Origin: Verrucomicrobiaceae bacterium E54
GTDB taxonomy: Bacteria > Verrucomicrobiota > Verrucomicrobiia > Verrucomicrobiales > Akkermansiaceae
NCBI GenBank assembly: GCA_022548915.1
Contig: JAKZES010000003.1
Location: 162,754-226,753, forward strand
Length of the DNA stretch: 64,000 nt
Direction: 5' to 3'
Shown here: piece by piece, positions 26,145-34,223 of the stretch
Layout: the number at the start of each line of letters is the position of its first letter
Position numbering within the stretch: the stretch's first letter is position 1
Program-made: the position numbers and the translations under genes
The notes under the pieces: model-generated
The model's input: the letters and a program-made list of their open reading frames with translations, nothing else
Told to the model about the DNA's origin: nothing
Databases searched by the model: none

Positions 26145-29100
26145 TCAAAGGCTGATTCGATGTCCTTTCGCAATTTCTTCGAGCGCAGCCGCTTTCAGCG
26201 CTGCCAGCCATGCGTCGAGTTCGGCCTCGGTGCCGATGTAGGGCAGGTTGCAGTCCGCCCGGAGCGAACTGGCTGGAACGTAGGTGGCAGCCGGAGTTGG
26301 AGGAGGAGTGGGGTCGCCGGGCTTCTGAGGTTCGGCGGGAGTCGCGAGGCGGGCGGCGAGTTCCAGCTGGGCCGGGTAGTCCTGGTCACGATAGCGGTTC
26401 AGTCTGTCGCGGATGGCGGTCAGGAATCGGGCTGAGGCGATGGCGCTGCGGGCCTCCGTGGTCTTCGCGAGAACCTCGGCTTGGTCCGAGGCATCGAGCT
26501 TGGTGAAGTCGTCCAAGGCCCGGATCCGCTGCTCGTGATCATCGAGCGCCGAGGTGGCGGCGGCACGCTCGGCGGAAAGCAACTCGTCGATCCGCTGGCG
26601 TAATGTCGTCACAGCGGTCTTGGCGGCGGGGATCCCGTTTCCACGATACGGCGCTTCCGCAGCCGCCAGATCACGAAGAGGCTGAACCTCCTCCTGGGGA
26701 AGATCCGGGAAGTTCGCCTCTTCCTCCTTGAGGAACGCAATGACCTCATCGTAGGCGACGCGCTGGGCGCCGTGCATAAAGGACTTGATTGGATCGAGGT
26801 AGTCCTCCTTCGCGTCGAGCAGCTCGTCCTCGAAGTCCCCCAGGTGATTGAGGAAGTAGGCGTAATCCTTGTCCGCCAACTGGCCGATCCTGTCGGCGGC
26901 AGGCTGGAGCTTCCCGAGGAAGGAATAGCGAGTGGTCTGGTCCAGCAAGACGCCGAGATCCCGCTTCTCCCCAGAAAATGCCTCGGCGGTAAGCTGGCCG
27001 ACAGAGCGGGCATCGGTCCCCCCGTTGGGGCGGTCGAAGAACTCTTGGTGGAAGCGTTTCAGGGCGTTGATCTTGGTGGAATCGAACTGTTCCTGCAGGC
27101 GGACCCGAAGGGCACCGTGCTGTCGCGAGTTCTTGAGGCATTCGAGGGCTCCGCGGGCGTCCAGGGGTTCGGTGGTCCGCAACTCGACCTTGCCCATGCG
27201 GAAGAGGCGGCCGAGAAGCGTCGCGACGGCCATGGGATACCATCCGTAGGGCCGGCGGCCGAACTGGCGGATCATTTCCTCGGCCGAGGTGCGCTCGCCC
27301 TCGTTCTGGTTGCGCTGCACGTAGGTCAGGATCTCCTGCTCCGCCTCCGAGAGCGGCTGCTGACCGCTTGTCAGCAGGTCGTCGTCGCTGAGGAGGGCGG
27401 CGGAGAGGGTGTTCTCGTCGTAGTTCCCCTTGAGCATCCGCAGGTTGGGGAAGGCGAACGCGATGAGTTCCTGGGCGGCCTTGTGGAAGCGGTTTCGCGG
27501 CTCAGAGTAGCTCAGGCTTTCCAGCTTCGAACCGTTCAGGAAGACGGGCCCCTTCGTGAACAGGTCCGAGCACAGCTCCTTGAGGCCAGTGCGGCGGGTG
27601 CTGTTCTGGCGACCGCGCTCGTTGAGGATCGAGCGCCGTGCTTCGTCGGTGCCGGAACCGCTGTTCTGCTGGATGAACTTCTGGGTCTTCAGGAAAAGCC
27701 GGACCTCGTCCATCAGGTGCAGGTCGGGCGGCAGCACGAAAACCAGTTCCGGCTTCCCGGTGCATTGCGCGGCCAGGGCGGTCTGGTTCCCGTGGTTCGA
27801 GTGTTCCGGGGTAATGATATTGAGAGCGACTTCGGAATCCTTCCCGACAAGCTGATCGTCGAGCTTCCGCGCGTAGGCGTAGTCCTGGCTATTGGCCTCG
27901 TAGCGGACCTTGGGGTCCCGCAGGACATCCGAGAAGAGGATGGCCGAGAGCAGCTTGGTCACTTCCGACTCGTCGATGTCGGTGTTCTTGATCTCGACCT
28001 CGATGTCCTTTTCGGTGTCGGTGAGGAATTCGTAAACGTCGCTGTTGCGCTGAAGGTAAGACTGGCGCGCCAGCAGTTCGAGGGCCTCCTTGACCACCTT
28101 CTCGTGGGCGGCGATGTCTACATCGGGCCGATCAATCAAGAGGATCGCGACGTTTCGCGGCGTGGCCTTGAAAGCCCTTACCCATTTCAAGAGAAACAGG
28201 GCTTTGAGACCGCGGACGGCAAGCGGGTTGTCCAGGTTTCTGGCGGCAGCGTGGACCGACGTCAACAGGTCGCCTCGGAGTGTCGAGGCGATCCCTTCGA
28301 ACATCCGGTCGAAGGTAGCGAGCCCACCGACAGACTCGGAGCGCATCTCCTTCACAACGCTCTGGAAGACTTCCAGCATCGAGCGTTCGCCCACCGAGGT
28401 ATGACGTCCGGTAAACATGTTATGGCGGGACAGTTGCTCGATACTTCGCTGAAAAAGCTCGAACTGATAGGGATGAAAGGGGTAGAGGTCACAGAATTCG
28501 TCACTTCCTCGCCAGCCCTTGTATTGCACCGAGTCGTCGCTGAACCGGTAGAGCGTCACGAGGTTTTCCTTCTCCCTGTCATAGATTGTGGTAAGGCTCT
28601 CCGGCTCGGCTTCCGTCTTCGCCAGCAGGCGCTTCTGGATGACCTCCTTCACGTCAGCGCTGGTGAGGCTGGGCCGCGTTTTGAACCGTGCCTGAATCTT
28701 GGTAAAATCGTCGCCTTGCTCCTTCTTCAACTCACCCAAGACGGTTTCGAGGTCGCCTTGGGAAGTCACGAGGATCCACGAGCGTCCGTCGCAGATGGTT
28801 GAAAGGCTTTCAGCGACCGTCTGCAAATTGAGCATCATTTTCGAATCCTGACCGATGAACTGTCCAACCTCATCAACGAAGAAATTTAGGCGGAAGTCCG
28901 GGCCCTGAGAGTCGATGTATTCTTTCACCTGCCGGGCAAAGGACTCGATGGAGACTTTAAAGCTCTCGCGGGACCGGTCGAACAGGCGGAGCGCCTCGTC
29001 CTCGGCGACACCCGCAAACTCGGAATACACCTTCGCGAAGGTCTCGTTCTCCAGGTATTCGACATCGATCCGTGCATCCTCCCACGAAGTGCCGGTGGCG

Positions 29101-29645
29101 CTCTGCCACGCCGCTTTGAACCCGTCGAGCTGCCCCTTCTTCGCCAAGCCGTGCTCGAACTGCGCGATGTGGCCCTGCTTGCCATGGTAGCCGCGGAGTT
29201 CATTGAGCACCTTCAGGAACACGCTCAGGATCGGTGCGCCGGGATCACCTCCGATTTGGTCGGCCTTCTGGTCGATATTGAAAAGGACGCTCGTAGCCGG
29301 CACTTGGCAGGCCCGCTGAAGGTCCCCCCGCAGGATCTCGTCTTCGATCTTCGGCAGGATGATCTCCGATGGGTGTCGACCGCTGGGGAGCGGGTTGCGG
29401 TCGAGCAACAGGGACACGATCTTGAGCAGGTGCGACTTACCTGACCCGAAGAAACCGGAGATCCACACGCCATTCGTGCCGGGCTCATCAAGGTAGCGCT
29501 CGACGAACTCGGAGAGCCCCTTGGCGATCTCGCGGGTGATGACGAACTCCTCGACCTCGGTTTCGAGATGGCGTTGGTCGTCAGCCTTGATGACCCCTTC
29601 GATGGGGCGTTCGACCGGTTTGACGAATAGTTCCGAGATTCTCAT
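26145..29645 (-). CDS. brxC: BREX type 1 BrxC P-loop ATPase
   Basis: BrxC (PglY-related) is the large ATPase of the BREX complex. Walker A is GFFGSGKSHLLKI near residue 66, followed by the FFVDEVGQFIGQDSKMMLNLQT block near 253 with the acidic Walker B residues, and a long helical C-terminus with a Pro/Thr-rich linker near the end. The length of 1166 aa is normal. Its ATG overlaps the brxB stop (ATGA), and the OGG-like gene starts 2 nt after its own stop. The complementary strand also has a 676-codon open frame, which I treat as a composition artefact. Confidence 0.94.
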   Translation of the reverse strand: MRISELFVKPVERPIEGVIKADDQRHLETEVEEFVITREIAKGLSEFVERYLDEPGTNGVWISGFFGSGKSHLLKIVSLLLDRNPLPSGRHPSEIILPKIEDEILRGDLQRACQVPATSVLFNIDQKADQIGGDPGAPILSVFLKVLNELRGYHGKQGHIAQFEHGLAKKGQLDGFKAAWQSATGTSWEDARIDVEYLENETFAKVYSEFAGVAEDEALRLFDRSRESFKVSIESFARQVKEYIDSQGPDFRLNFFVDEVGQFIGQDSKMMLNLQTVAESLSTICDGRSWILVTSQGDLETVLGELKKEQGDDFTKIQARFKTRPSLTSADVKEVIQKRLLAKTEAEPESLTTIYDREKENLVTLYRFSDDSVQYKGWRGSDEFCDLYPFHPYQFELFQRSIEQLSRHNMFTGRHTSVGERSMLEVFQSVVKEMRSESVGGLATFDRMFEGIASTLRGDLLTSVHAAARNLDNPLAVRGLKALFLLKWVRAFKATPRNVAILLIDRPDVDIAAHEKVVKEALELLARQSYLQRNSDVYEFLTDTEKDIEVEIKNTDIDESEVTKLLSAILFSDVLRDPKVRYEANSQDYAYARKLDDQLVGKDSEVALNIITPEHSNHGNQTALAAQCTGKPELVFVLPPDLHLMDEVRLFLKTQKFIQQNSGSGTDEARRSILNERGRQNSTRRTGLKELCSDLFTKGPVFLNGSKLESLSYSEPRNRFHKAAQELIAFAFPNLRMLKGNYDENTLSAALLSDDDLLTSGQQPLSEAEQEILTYVQRNQNEGERTSAEEMIRQFGRRPYGWYPMAVATLLGRLFRMGKVELRTTEPLDARGALECLKNSRQHGALRVRLQEQFDSTKINALKRFHQEFFDRPNGGTDARSVGQLTAEAFSGEKRDLGVLLDQTTRYSFLGKLQPAADRIGQLADKDYAYFLNHLGDFEDELLDAKEDYLDPIKSFMHGAQRVAYDEVIAFLKEEEANFPDLPQEEVQPLRDLAAAEAPYRGNGIPAAKTAVTTLRQRIDELLSAERAAATSALDDHEQRIRALDDFTKLDASDQAEVLAKTTEARSAIASARFLTAIRDRLNRYRDQDYPAQLELAARLATPAEPQKPGDPTPPPTPAATYVPASSLRADCNLPYIGTEAELDAWLAALKAAALEEIAKGHRISL

Positions 29646-30253
29646 GACTGGTGAAGACGGTATTGATCGAGATTGAAGGCGCGGTAGTAGCCCTTGGCAG
29701 GCTGAGTTCCGAAGAGGCGAAGCTGGGAGCCGAGGCCCTTGGTCTGGGTGTATTCACCCGGGAAGAACAAGACCAAGGGGTGGTGCATCATGGACGCCTG
29801 GATCTCTTCCAGGAGCTGGTGGGTGCGGAGGAAGGGATAGACGTGTCCGGCTCCCGTCAGGATGGTGATTCTCACGCCAGGCTCCGCCATCTTCTTTGCC
29901 AAGGCCGGCACCACCACCTTGCCGGGGTCGGCGAGATTCGACATCAGCTCCGTCATCTTCTGGCGGGTCAGCGAAGGTTCCTTCTCGGTGATCCGGGAGA
30001 GGCGTCCGGAGGCTTTCAGCAGTTCGACGATCAGGTCGAAGAGGTCGACATGAGTGGTCGAGATCCCCGCGTTGTTCATCCTCGCCACCAGCGACCTGAC
30101 AAGTGAGGACATGAGTTCCTCTTCAGCGACCGGATACGGCTGAATGAAGATGGGCACCTCGTTGCCGAGGCCCTCCATGTCGAGAAAGCGCGTGCTGCTC
30201 AGAATATCGAACAGCCTCTCGGAGATTTCGCTTGGGGATAGGGACGTCGACAT
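29642..30253 (-). CDS. brxB: BREX type 1 BrxB (DUF1788)
   Basis: This 203-aa protein matches BrxB/DUF1788: IFIQPYPVAEEELMSSLVRSL early on, LFDLIVELLKASGRL centrally, and ITILTGAGHVYPFLRTHQLLEE followed by HPLVLFFPGEY and LRLFG at the C-terminal side. BrxB is a small core factor thought to link BREX components; its activity is unknown. It starts 3 nt after brxA ends and overlaps brxC by 4 nt. Confidence 0.93.
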   Translation of the reverse strand: MSTSLSPSEISERLFDILSSTRFLDMEGLGNEVPIFIQPYPVAEEELMSSLVRSLVARMNNAGISTTHVDLFDLIVELLKASGRLSRITEKEPSLTRQKMTELMSNLADPGKVVVPALAKKMAEPGVRITILTGAGHVYPFLRTHQLLEEIQASMMHHPLVLFFPGEYTQTKGLGSQLRLFGTQPAKGYYRAFNLDQYRLHQS

Positions 30254-30256
30254 GGA

Positions 30257-30877
30257 TCAGATTTGGGCTTCGGGGACAAGGAAGGCAGCCAGCCAGCGTG
30301 GATCGTCGGCCCTGATGGCATCTTCCACTTCGGGGGGCACGATTGGACGCGCCAGAGACCCCAGTTCCGGCCCCTTCACGAGGATTCCCACTTCTCGGAG
30401 CATCCGCAGGACGACGCGCTGGATCTTTCCCTGGGTCGTGTCACTGAGGGCTTCGACTTCGGGGTGACGAACCGCCTTCTCCTCGACGAACGATTCGTAA
30501 TCGGACGCCCGGAGGACGGCATCATGGAGGTCGAGTTTGGAGCGAAGCAGCTCGGATGCGAAATCATGCAGGAAGGTGTGGCGTTTCACCGCAGCCAGCC
30601 ATGACAGGGCAACCCTGCTCTCCAGCGTGCCGGTATTGAGGAGTGCCAGTTCCTCGGGCGTGAGAGTCTCAAGCCGCGGCCGCAGTTCCCTTTCGAGGCG
30701 GTTGCTGCTCGCGCTGGATCGGCACTGGAGCGCGTTGGTCTCCAGAACCACATCACGCGTCTGCTCCCAGGACCCGTGCTCAAAATACAGCTCAGCCATG
30801 ACGCCTGCCAGCTCGGGGCGCAGGGAGGCGGCGGTGAAGCCGAAGCTGTAGGGGTTCGTGGGTGCGGTTCGTGGCAT
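30257..30877 (-). CDS. brxA: BREX type 1 BrxA (DUF1819)
   Basis: BrxA/DUF1819 is the first gene of type 1 BREX operons and a small DNA-binding helical protein. The pattern PYSFGFTAASLRPELAGVMAELY at the start (residues 8-30) and the LSWLAAVKRHTFLHDFASELL core near 92-112 are typical. So is the C-terminal TTQGKIQRVVLRMLREVGIL helix-turn-helix-like part. At 206 aa it has the normal length. The 241 bp upstream should hold the BREX promoter. No BrxR-type WYL regulator gene is present next to it, which leaves regulation open. Confidence 0.93.
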   Translation of the reverse strand: MPRTAPTNPYSFGFTAASLRPELAGVMAELYFEHGSWEQTRDVVLETNALQCRSSASSNRLERELRPRLETLTPEELALLNTGTLESRVALSWLAAVKRHTFLHDFASELLRSKLDLHDAVLRASDYESFVEEKAVRHPEVEALSDTTQGKIQRVVLRMLREVGILVKGPELGSLARPIVPPEVEDAIRADDPRWLAAFLVPEAQI

Positions 30878-31118
30878 GAGCGGATGCTTAATCGGGGCCT
30901 TCCTAGCAAGCTGGGTGGGACACTTACAGGGGCAGTCCCATATGGTCGGGTGTGATTCTGCTTCTCGAATTCAGGGGCCATCGTGGGGGGGGCGGGGAGG
31001 AAATGGAAGAGTAGACGCTGACCCACAGTTAGAATCTGAGACTTTGACGGAGTGCCTTCAGCCCGGAGCACATGGCTGAGGACCGCAAGAGATTCTGGAG
31101 GCGGACTTGGGGAGCATT

Positions 31119-32204
31119 CTATCTCGTGTCAGCCCGCCTCCTCGCCTCCGCATACTCCGCCGACAGGTCGATGCCGATGTCCACGGACGGGTCGATGCGC
31201 TGGAAGCCGGCGTATTCGAGGCACAGCAGCTCCAGTCCGGAGAACTTCCCTGGAAGGTTGCGCAGGGTGTGGACCGGCTCGCGGTTGCGAATGGAGAGGC
31301 CCTTGGAGCCGAGCATGGCGATCTCGAAGGTGAGGTCGCGGACCTGCTCGTCGGTCATGGTGGCGAAGCGCTTCAGGGCCTCGACAAGATGGGCGACGGC
31401 TTCCTCGCGGAGTTCCGGGGGCTCTGCCGAGGTGAAGCGGTCGGAGGCGATCCGGGTAAGCCGTTGCTCGGCGCGTCCGGCCAGCGTGCCGCTCTTGTCG
31501 AGCGAGATCACCCGGCGGTAGGCGGTTTCGGCCTCGTCGGTCACGCCGGTCTGTTCGAGGGCCATCGCGATGTTGAGCCACGCCTCGGGATCGTCTTGGA
31601 GCAGGACCACGGCGGCCTTGAGGTGTTCGAGCCCCTCCTCGACGCGCCCGTTCTGGGCGAGGGCCGCGCCGAGGTTCTTGCGGGCGAGGCCGTCCTGAGC
31701 GTCGCGCTCCACCGCGACGCGGAAGGCGGCGATGGCCTCGTCCCAGCGACCGGCTCGTCCGCAGGCCACCCCGAGGGCGATGTTTCCGCCGGGATAGTCG
31801 GGGTGGGAAGCAGTGAGTTTTCCAAGCAGTTGGACCGCCTCCTCGGTCTGCCCCCCGTTCCCGAGCGCCATGCCGAGGTTGAAGAGGGCGTCCGGGTCGT
31901 CCGGGTTGCGCTTCAGGGCGACGCGGAGCATGGCGATGCCCTTCTCCGTGTCGCCCTCGCGGAGCTGGTCGGCGGCACGCTCGGTGAGTGGAACCGGCTC
32001 CGCCTGCTCGACCCACTGCAGGATGACGAGGTCCTCGCTGATGGCAATCTGGGCGGCTCCCCCGTGCGGAGCGAACTGCCGGGTGAAATACTCGCGCACC
32101 GCTTCCTGGAACGCCTCGCCCTTCAACGCCCGTTGCTGCTGCGGGAGCTGGTTGCGGTCGAACTCGTCGAGCGCGAAGCGGATGTCATGGGGAAGCTCGG
32201 CCAT
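31119..32204 (-). CDS. TPR-repeat protein, 361 aa, partner of the peptidase-like gene
   Basis: The first ~65 residues are a unique domain (LPHDIRFALDEFDRNQLPQQ). At least four TPR units follow (GDTEKGIAMLRVALKRNPDDPDALFNLGMAL, given here over residues 84-114, then ALGVACGRAGRWDEAIAAF, GLARKNLGAALAQNGRVEE and AWLNIAMALEQTGVTDEAE). A C-terminal helical domain rich in Glu/Arg closes it. It is a soluble scaffold. The ATG at 32204 shares its A with the TGA of the upstream peptidase-like gene, so the two are co-translated. The gene ends 241 bp before brxA on the same strand, but read-through into BREX is unproven. Confidence 0.75.
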   Translation of the reverse strand: MAELPHDIRFALDEFDRNQLPQQQRALKGEAFQEAVREYFTRQFAPHGGAAQIAISEDLVILQWVEQAEPVPLTERAADQLREGDTEKGIAMLRVALKRNPDDPDALFNLGMALGNGGQTEEAVQLLGKLTASHPDYPGGNIALGVACGRAGRWDEAIAAFRVAVERDAQDGLARKNLGAALAQNGRVEEGLEHLKAAVVLLQDDPEAWLNIAMALEQTGVTDEAETAYRRVISLDKSGTLAGRAEQRLTRIASDRFTSAEPPELREEAVAHLVEALKRFATMTDEQVRDLTFEIAMLGSKGLSIRNREPVHTLRNLPGKFSGLELLCLEYAGFQRIDPSVDIGIDLSAEYAEARRRADTR

Positions 32205-32950
32205 CAGTCGGTGGACGGTTCAGTGTGGAAGTGGAACGCGCCGCCAAGGTCGAGGGTGGCGGCCCAGCAGATGACGAGGTCCCGGTCGGTGGAAGGGTCG
32301 TCATCGACCACTTCGAGGGCGGAGATCAGCTCCTCGGCCCGGTCGCGGTAGCCAAGGGCATCGAAGGGGATGGCGTAGCGCGGCTCGTCGTGGACGCCGG
32401 CCCAGTGGATCGCGAAGGCGGCATTCATCGTGGTGTTCGCGTCGACGATGCCGCGCGGGAATTTTCCCCGGAACTGAGGAGCGAGCGCCTTCTCCATCTC
32501 GGCGAGCTGGGCGACGATCTCGCCGTGCTGCTGCTGGCGGAGGCCGGGAAACTCCTCGCGGATGGCTGCATCGACCCGGAAGCCGACCGGAAAGCTGCGG
32601 AGCTGGTTGATGACCTGCCCGACCATGTTGCGGGCGAAGTCGTCGGGAAAGACATCGAGACCAAGCTGTTGGATCGCCACGTCCTGCTCGGCGGAGGTTC
32701 CGGCGAGGTCCCAGCGTTCACCCGGCGGCAGGGCCAGTCGTCGCCGCAGGAACATGAGCTGGCTCGCGACCAGATAGTCGAGGTTGCGGATCCCCGGCTT
32801 GAAGCGGATCAGGTGGGCGGGTGCCTCGCCTCGCGCCGGGACCACCGTGGCCCGCAACTGCATCCCCGGCTCCTCGGAGGCGTGCACCGGGCGGCCCGAG
32901 GTGGTCTCGACCTGCTCGATGAGTTGCTGGACTTCGGGGGAGAAAGGCAT
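32204..32950 (-). CDS. Degenerate peptidase-like protein, 248 aa
   Basis: I recognise no named family, but this protein aligns by eye with the C-terminal half of the fused protein at 34224-35867. Both run from a 'VPxR/RPVH' strand through a long helix pair, an 'inqLrsfP' / 'DRLLRLPTD' segment, and a closing 'fPRGIVDANTTMNAAFAI' / 'LPAAMLKRVDALNGAMAVFI' helix. Where the fused protein has the zinc motif HEAWH, this one reads VASQLMFL, so metal binding is lost. It therefore looks like a non-catalytic paralogue working with the TPR protein encoded next. It is divergently read from the GTG gene at 33062 with 111 bp between them. Confidence 0.6.
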   Translation of the reverse strand: MPFSPEVQQLIEQVETTSGRPVHASEEPGMQLRATVVPARGEAPAHLIRFKPGIRNLDYLVASQLMFLRRRLALPPGERWDLAGTSAEQDVAIQQLGLDVFPDDFARNMVGQVINQLRSFPVGFRVDAAIREEFPGLRQQQHGEIVAQLAEMEKALAPQFRGKFPRGIVDANTTMNAAFAIHWAGVHDEPRYAIPFDALGYRDRAEELISALEVVDDDPSTDRDLVICWAATLDLGGAFHFHTEPSTD

Positions 32951-33061
32951 GCGGCTTCAGCGCTTCCGGGCGCCGGGCAAGGCTGGCGGTCGCGGGAAGC
33001 CGACGCAAGCACCGGTGGATTCTCTGGCCATGTGCTCAGGGTGGCGGGTAGCGTCGCGCCC

Positions 33062-33643
33062 GTGAAGCGGAAGCGACAACAGGACGACCCGGAACGGCTG
33101 GAAAAGCTGGCCGCCCAGGCACAGGACTACGCGCTGCACATGATGCGCACGGTCGGCTCCGTATTGCCGACGGTGATCGCCGACACCGACGAGGGCTACG
33201 TTTTCTGCATGCCGACCGAGCTGGCCGACGACGAGGCCAAGGACCGCTTCGCCGAGGTGGCGCGTCTCTTTGCCGTGGCCTGTCGGGCACGGGCGCTGGT
33301 GATGATCGTCGAGTCGTGGGTGCGACTTCCGGATGCCTCCGGTCACCTGGACACCAGCGTCGCACCGTCCGAGTCACCCGACCGCCGGGAAATGGTGGCG
33401 CTGTTGCTGGAGGATGCCGACCACGCCGCCACCCGGCTGATCCCCATCGTCCGCCATGAGCAGGGGGGCTTCGCCGGCTTCGGTGACGGTGGTGCGCTGG
33501 ACTACGGCGAGGGCGAGGGACGATTCTCCCAGCTGATGCCGAAGCACAAGCCCGGGTCGGCGGACGTGGACAAGGCACGCCGCCAGCTTGAGCTTCTCGG
33601 CATGCGGATCGAGAACCGGGGCTTCGACCCGTCGATGAACTGA
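33062..33643 (+). CDS. Unknown protein, 193 aa, first gene of the divergent operon
   Basis: This is a soluble protein with a basic, Gln-rich start (KRKRQQDDPERLEKLAAQ), an LFAVACRARALVMIVESWVRLP core, and a SESPDRREMV motif. Similar 'ESW....PSE.P.R.E.v' arrangements occur in uncharacterised island and phage proteins, but no function is known to me. The GTG at 33062 is chosen because TAGCGT at 33049-33054 ends 7 nt before it, the spacing seen at other starts here. The open frame continues upstream but only as the shadow of the opposite-strand gene. It is followed after 3 nt by the 169-aa gene. Confidence 0.6.
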   Translation: MKRKRQQDDPERLEKLAAQAQDYALHMMRTVGSVLPTVIADTDEGYVFCMPTELADDEAKDRFAEVARLFAVACRARALVMIVESWVRLPDASGHLDTSVAPSESPDRREMVALLLEDADHAATRLIPIVRHEQGGFAGFGDGGALDYGEGEGRFSQLMPKHKPGSADVDKARRQLELLGMRIENRGFDPSMN

Positions 33644-33646
33644 GTC

Positions 33647-34156
33647 ATGGAGGAGAGCGACCAGGGCATCGTGGTGGTCTTTCGCGAGCAGCAGGTGCGG
33701 CAGCGCAAGCTCGCGCACTTCCTCAAGCACTACGGCCTCGAAGCGCTGCCCGAGGGCCCGGAGCTGGCCGAGCTGATGGGAACCTTCCAGTTCTTCGTCG
33801 AGGGCTGGGACGACGTGCCGGAGGAGATCTACGCGATTCCCGAGATCCGGAAGTTCTACGCCCACCTCCACAAGGTGTGGCCCTACTGGTTTTTCTTCTG
33901 CGACCTGCGGACCGAGACGCTCAAGATGATGACGCTCTGCCTGATGCCGACGCTGGAGGCCTTCAAGCGCCTGGGTGAGCCGGAGGCAGCGGTGCAGTGC
34001 GACCCCATGGAGCTGCTGCGCTTCATCCAGCGGAACTTCGGGCCGATGAATCTCATGATGGAGAAGGCCGGGATGAGCGAGATGGACATCTACCAGCGGT
34101 CGGGCGACATCATGCGCTATTTTGGCCTACCCTATGACGCCCCGCCGCCGGAGTAG
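33647..34156 (+). CDS. Unknown protein, 169 aa
   Basis: This is an acidic, helical, soluble protein with many aromatic residues (YAHLHKVWPYWFFFCDLRTETL at about 69-90) and methionines (MNLMMEKAGMSEMDIY near the end). No motif is recognised. It starts 3 nt after the preceding gene, and the fused TPR-HExxH gene begins 67 nt after its stop, so the three probably form one operon. The hydrophobic centre is too polar and interrupted to be a membrane span. Confidence 0.6.
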   Translation: MEESDQGIVVVFREQQVRQRKLAHFLKHYGLEALPEGPELAELMGTFQFFVEGWDDVPEEIYAIPEIRKFYAHLHKVWPYWFFFCDLRTETLKMMTLCLMPTLEAFKRLGEPEAAVQCDPMELLRFIQRNFGPMNLMMEKAGMSEMDIYQRSGDIMRYFGLPYDAPPPE

Positions 34157-34223
34157 GGTGTCGGGCTTCTGCTCTCGGGGAAATCGCGGTGACACCCCCG
34201 GCGTCGCCCGCCACACTCCGCGC

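Noticed and set aside
26772..28802. 676-codon open frame on the + strand opposite brxC
   Set aside because: Lies wholly inside brxC, has no start signal, and its residues mirror GC-rich codons of the real gene.
11695..30877. DISARM or another Pgl-type system instead of BREX type 1
   Set aside because: The gene set brxA-brxB-brxC-pglX-pglZ-brxL is specific for type 1 BREX; no drm genes or PglW kinase are present.
32225..33061. Long + strand extension before the 193-aa gene
   Set aside because: Fully antisense to the peptidase-like gene; the part after 33062 alone looks like protein.
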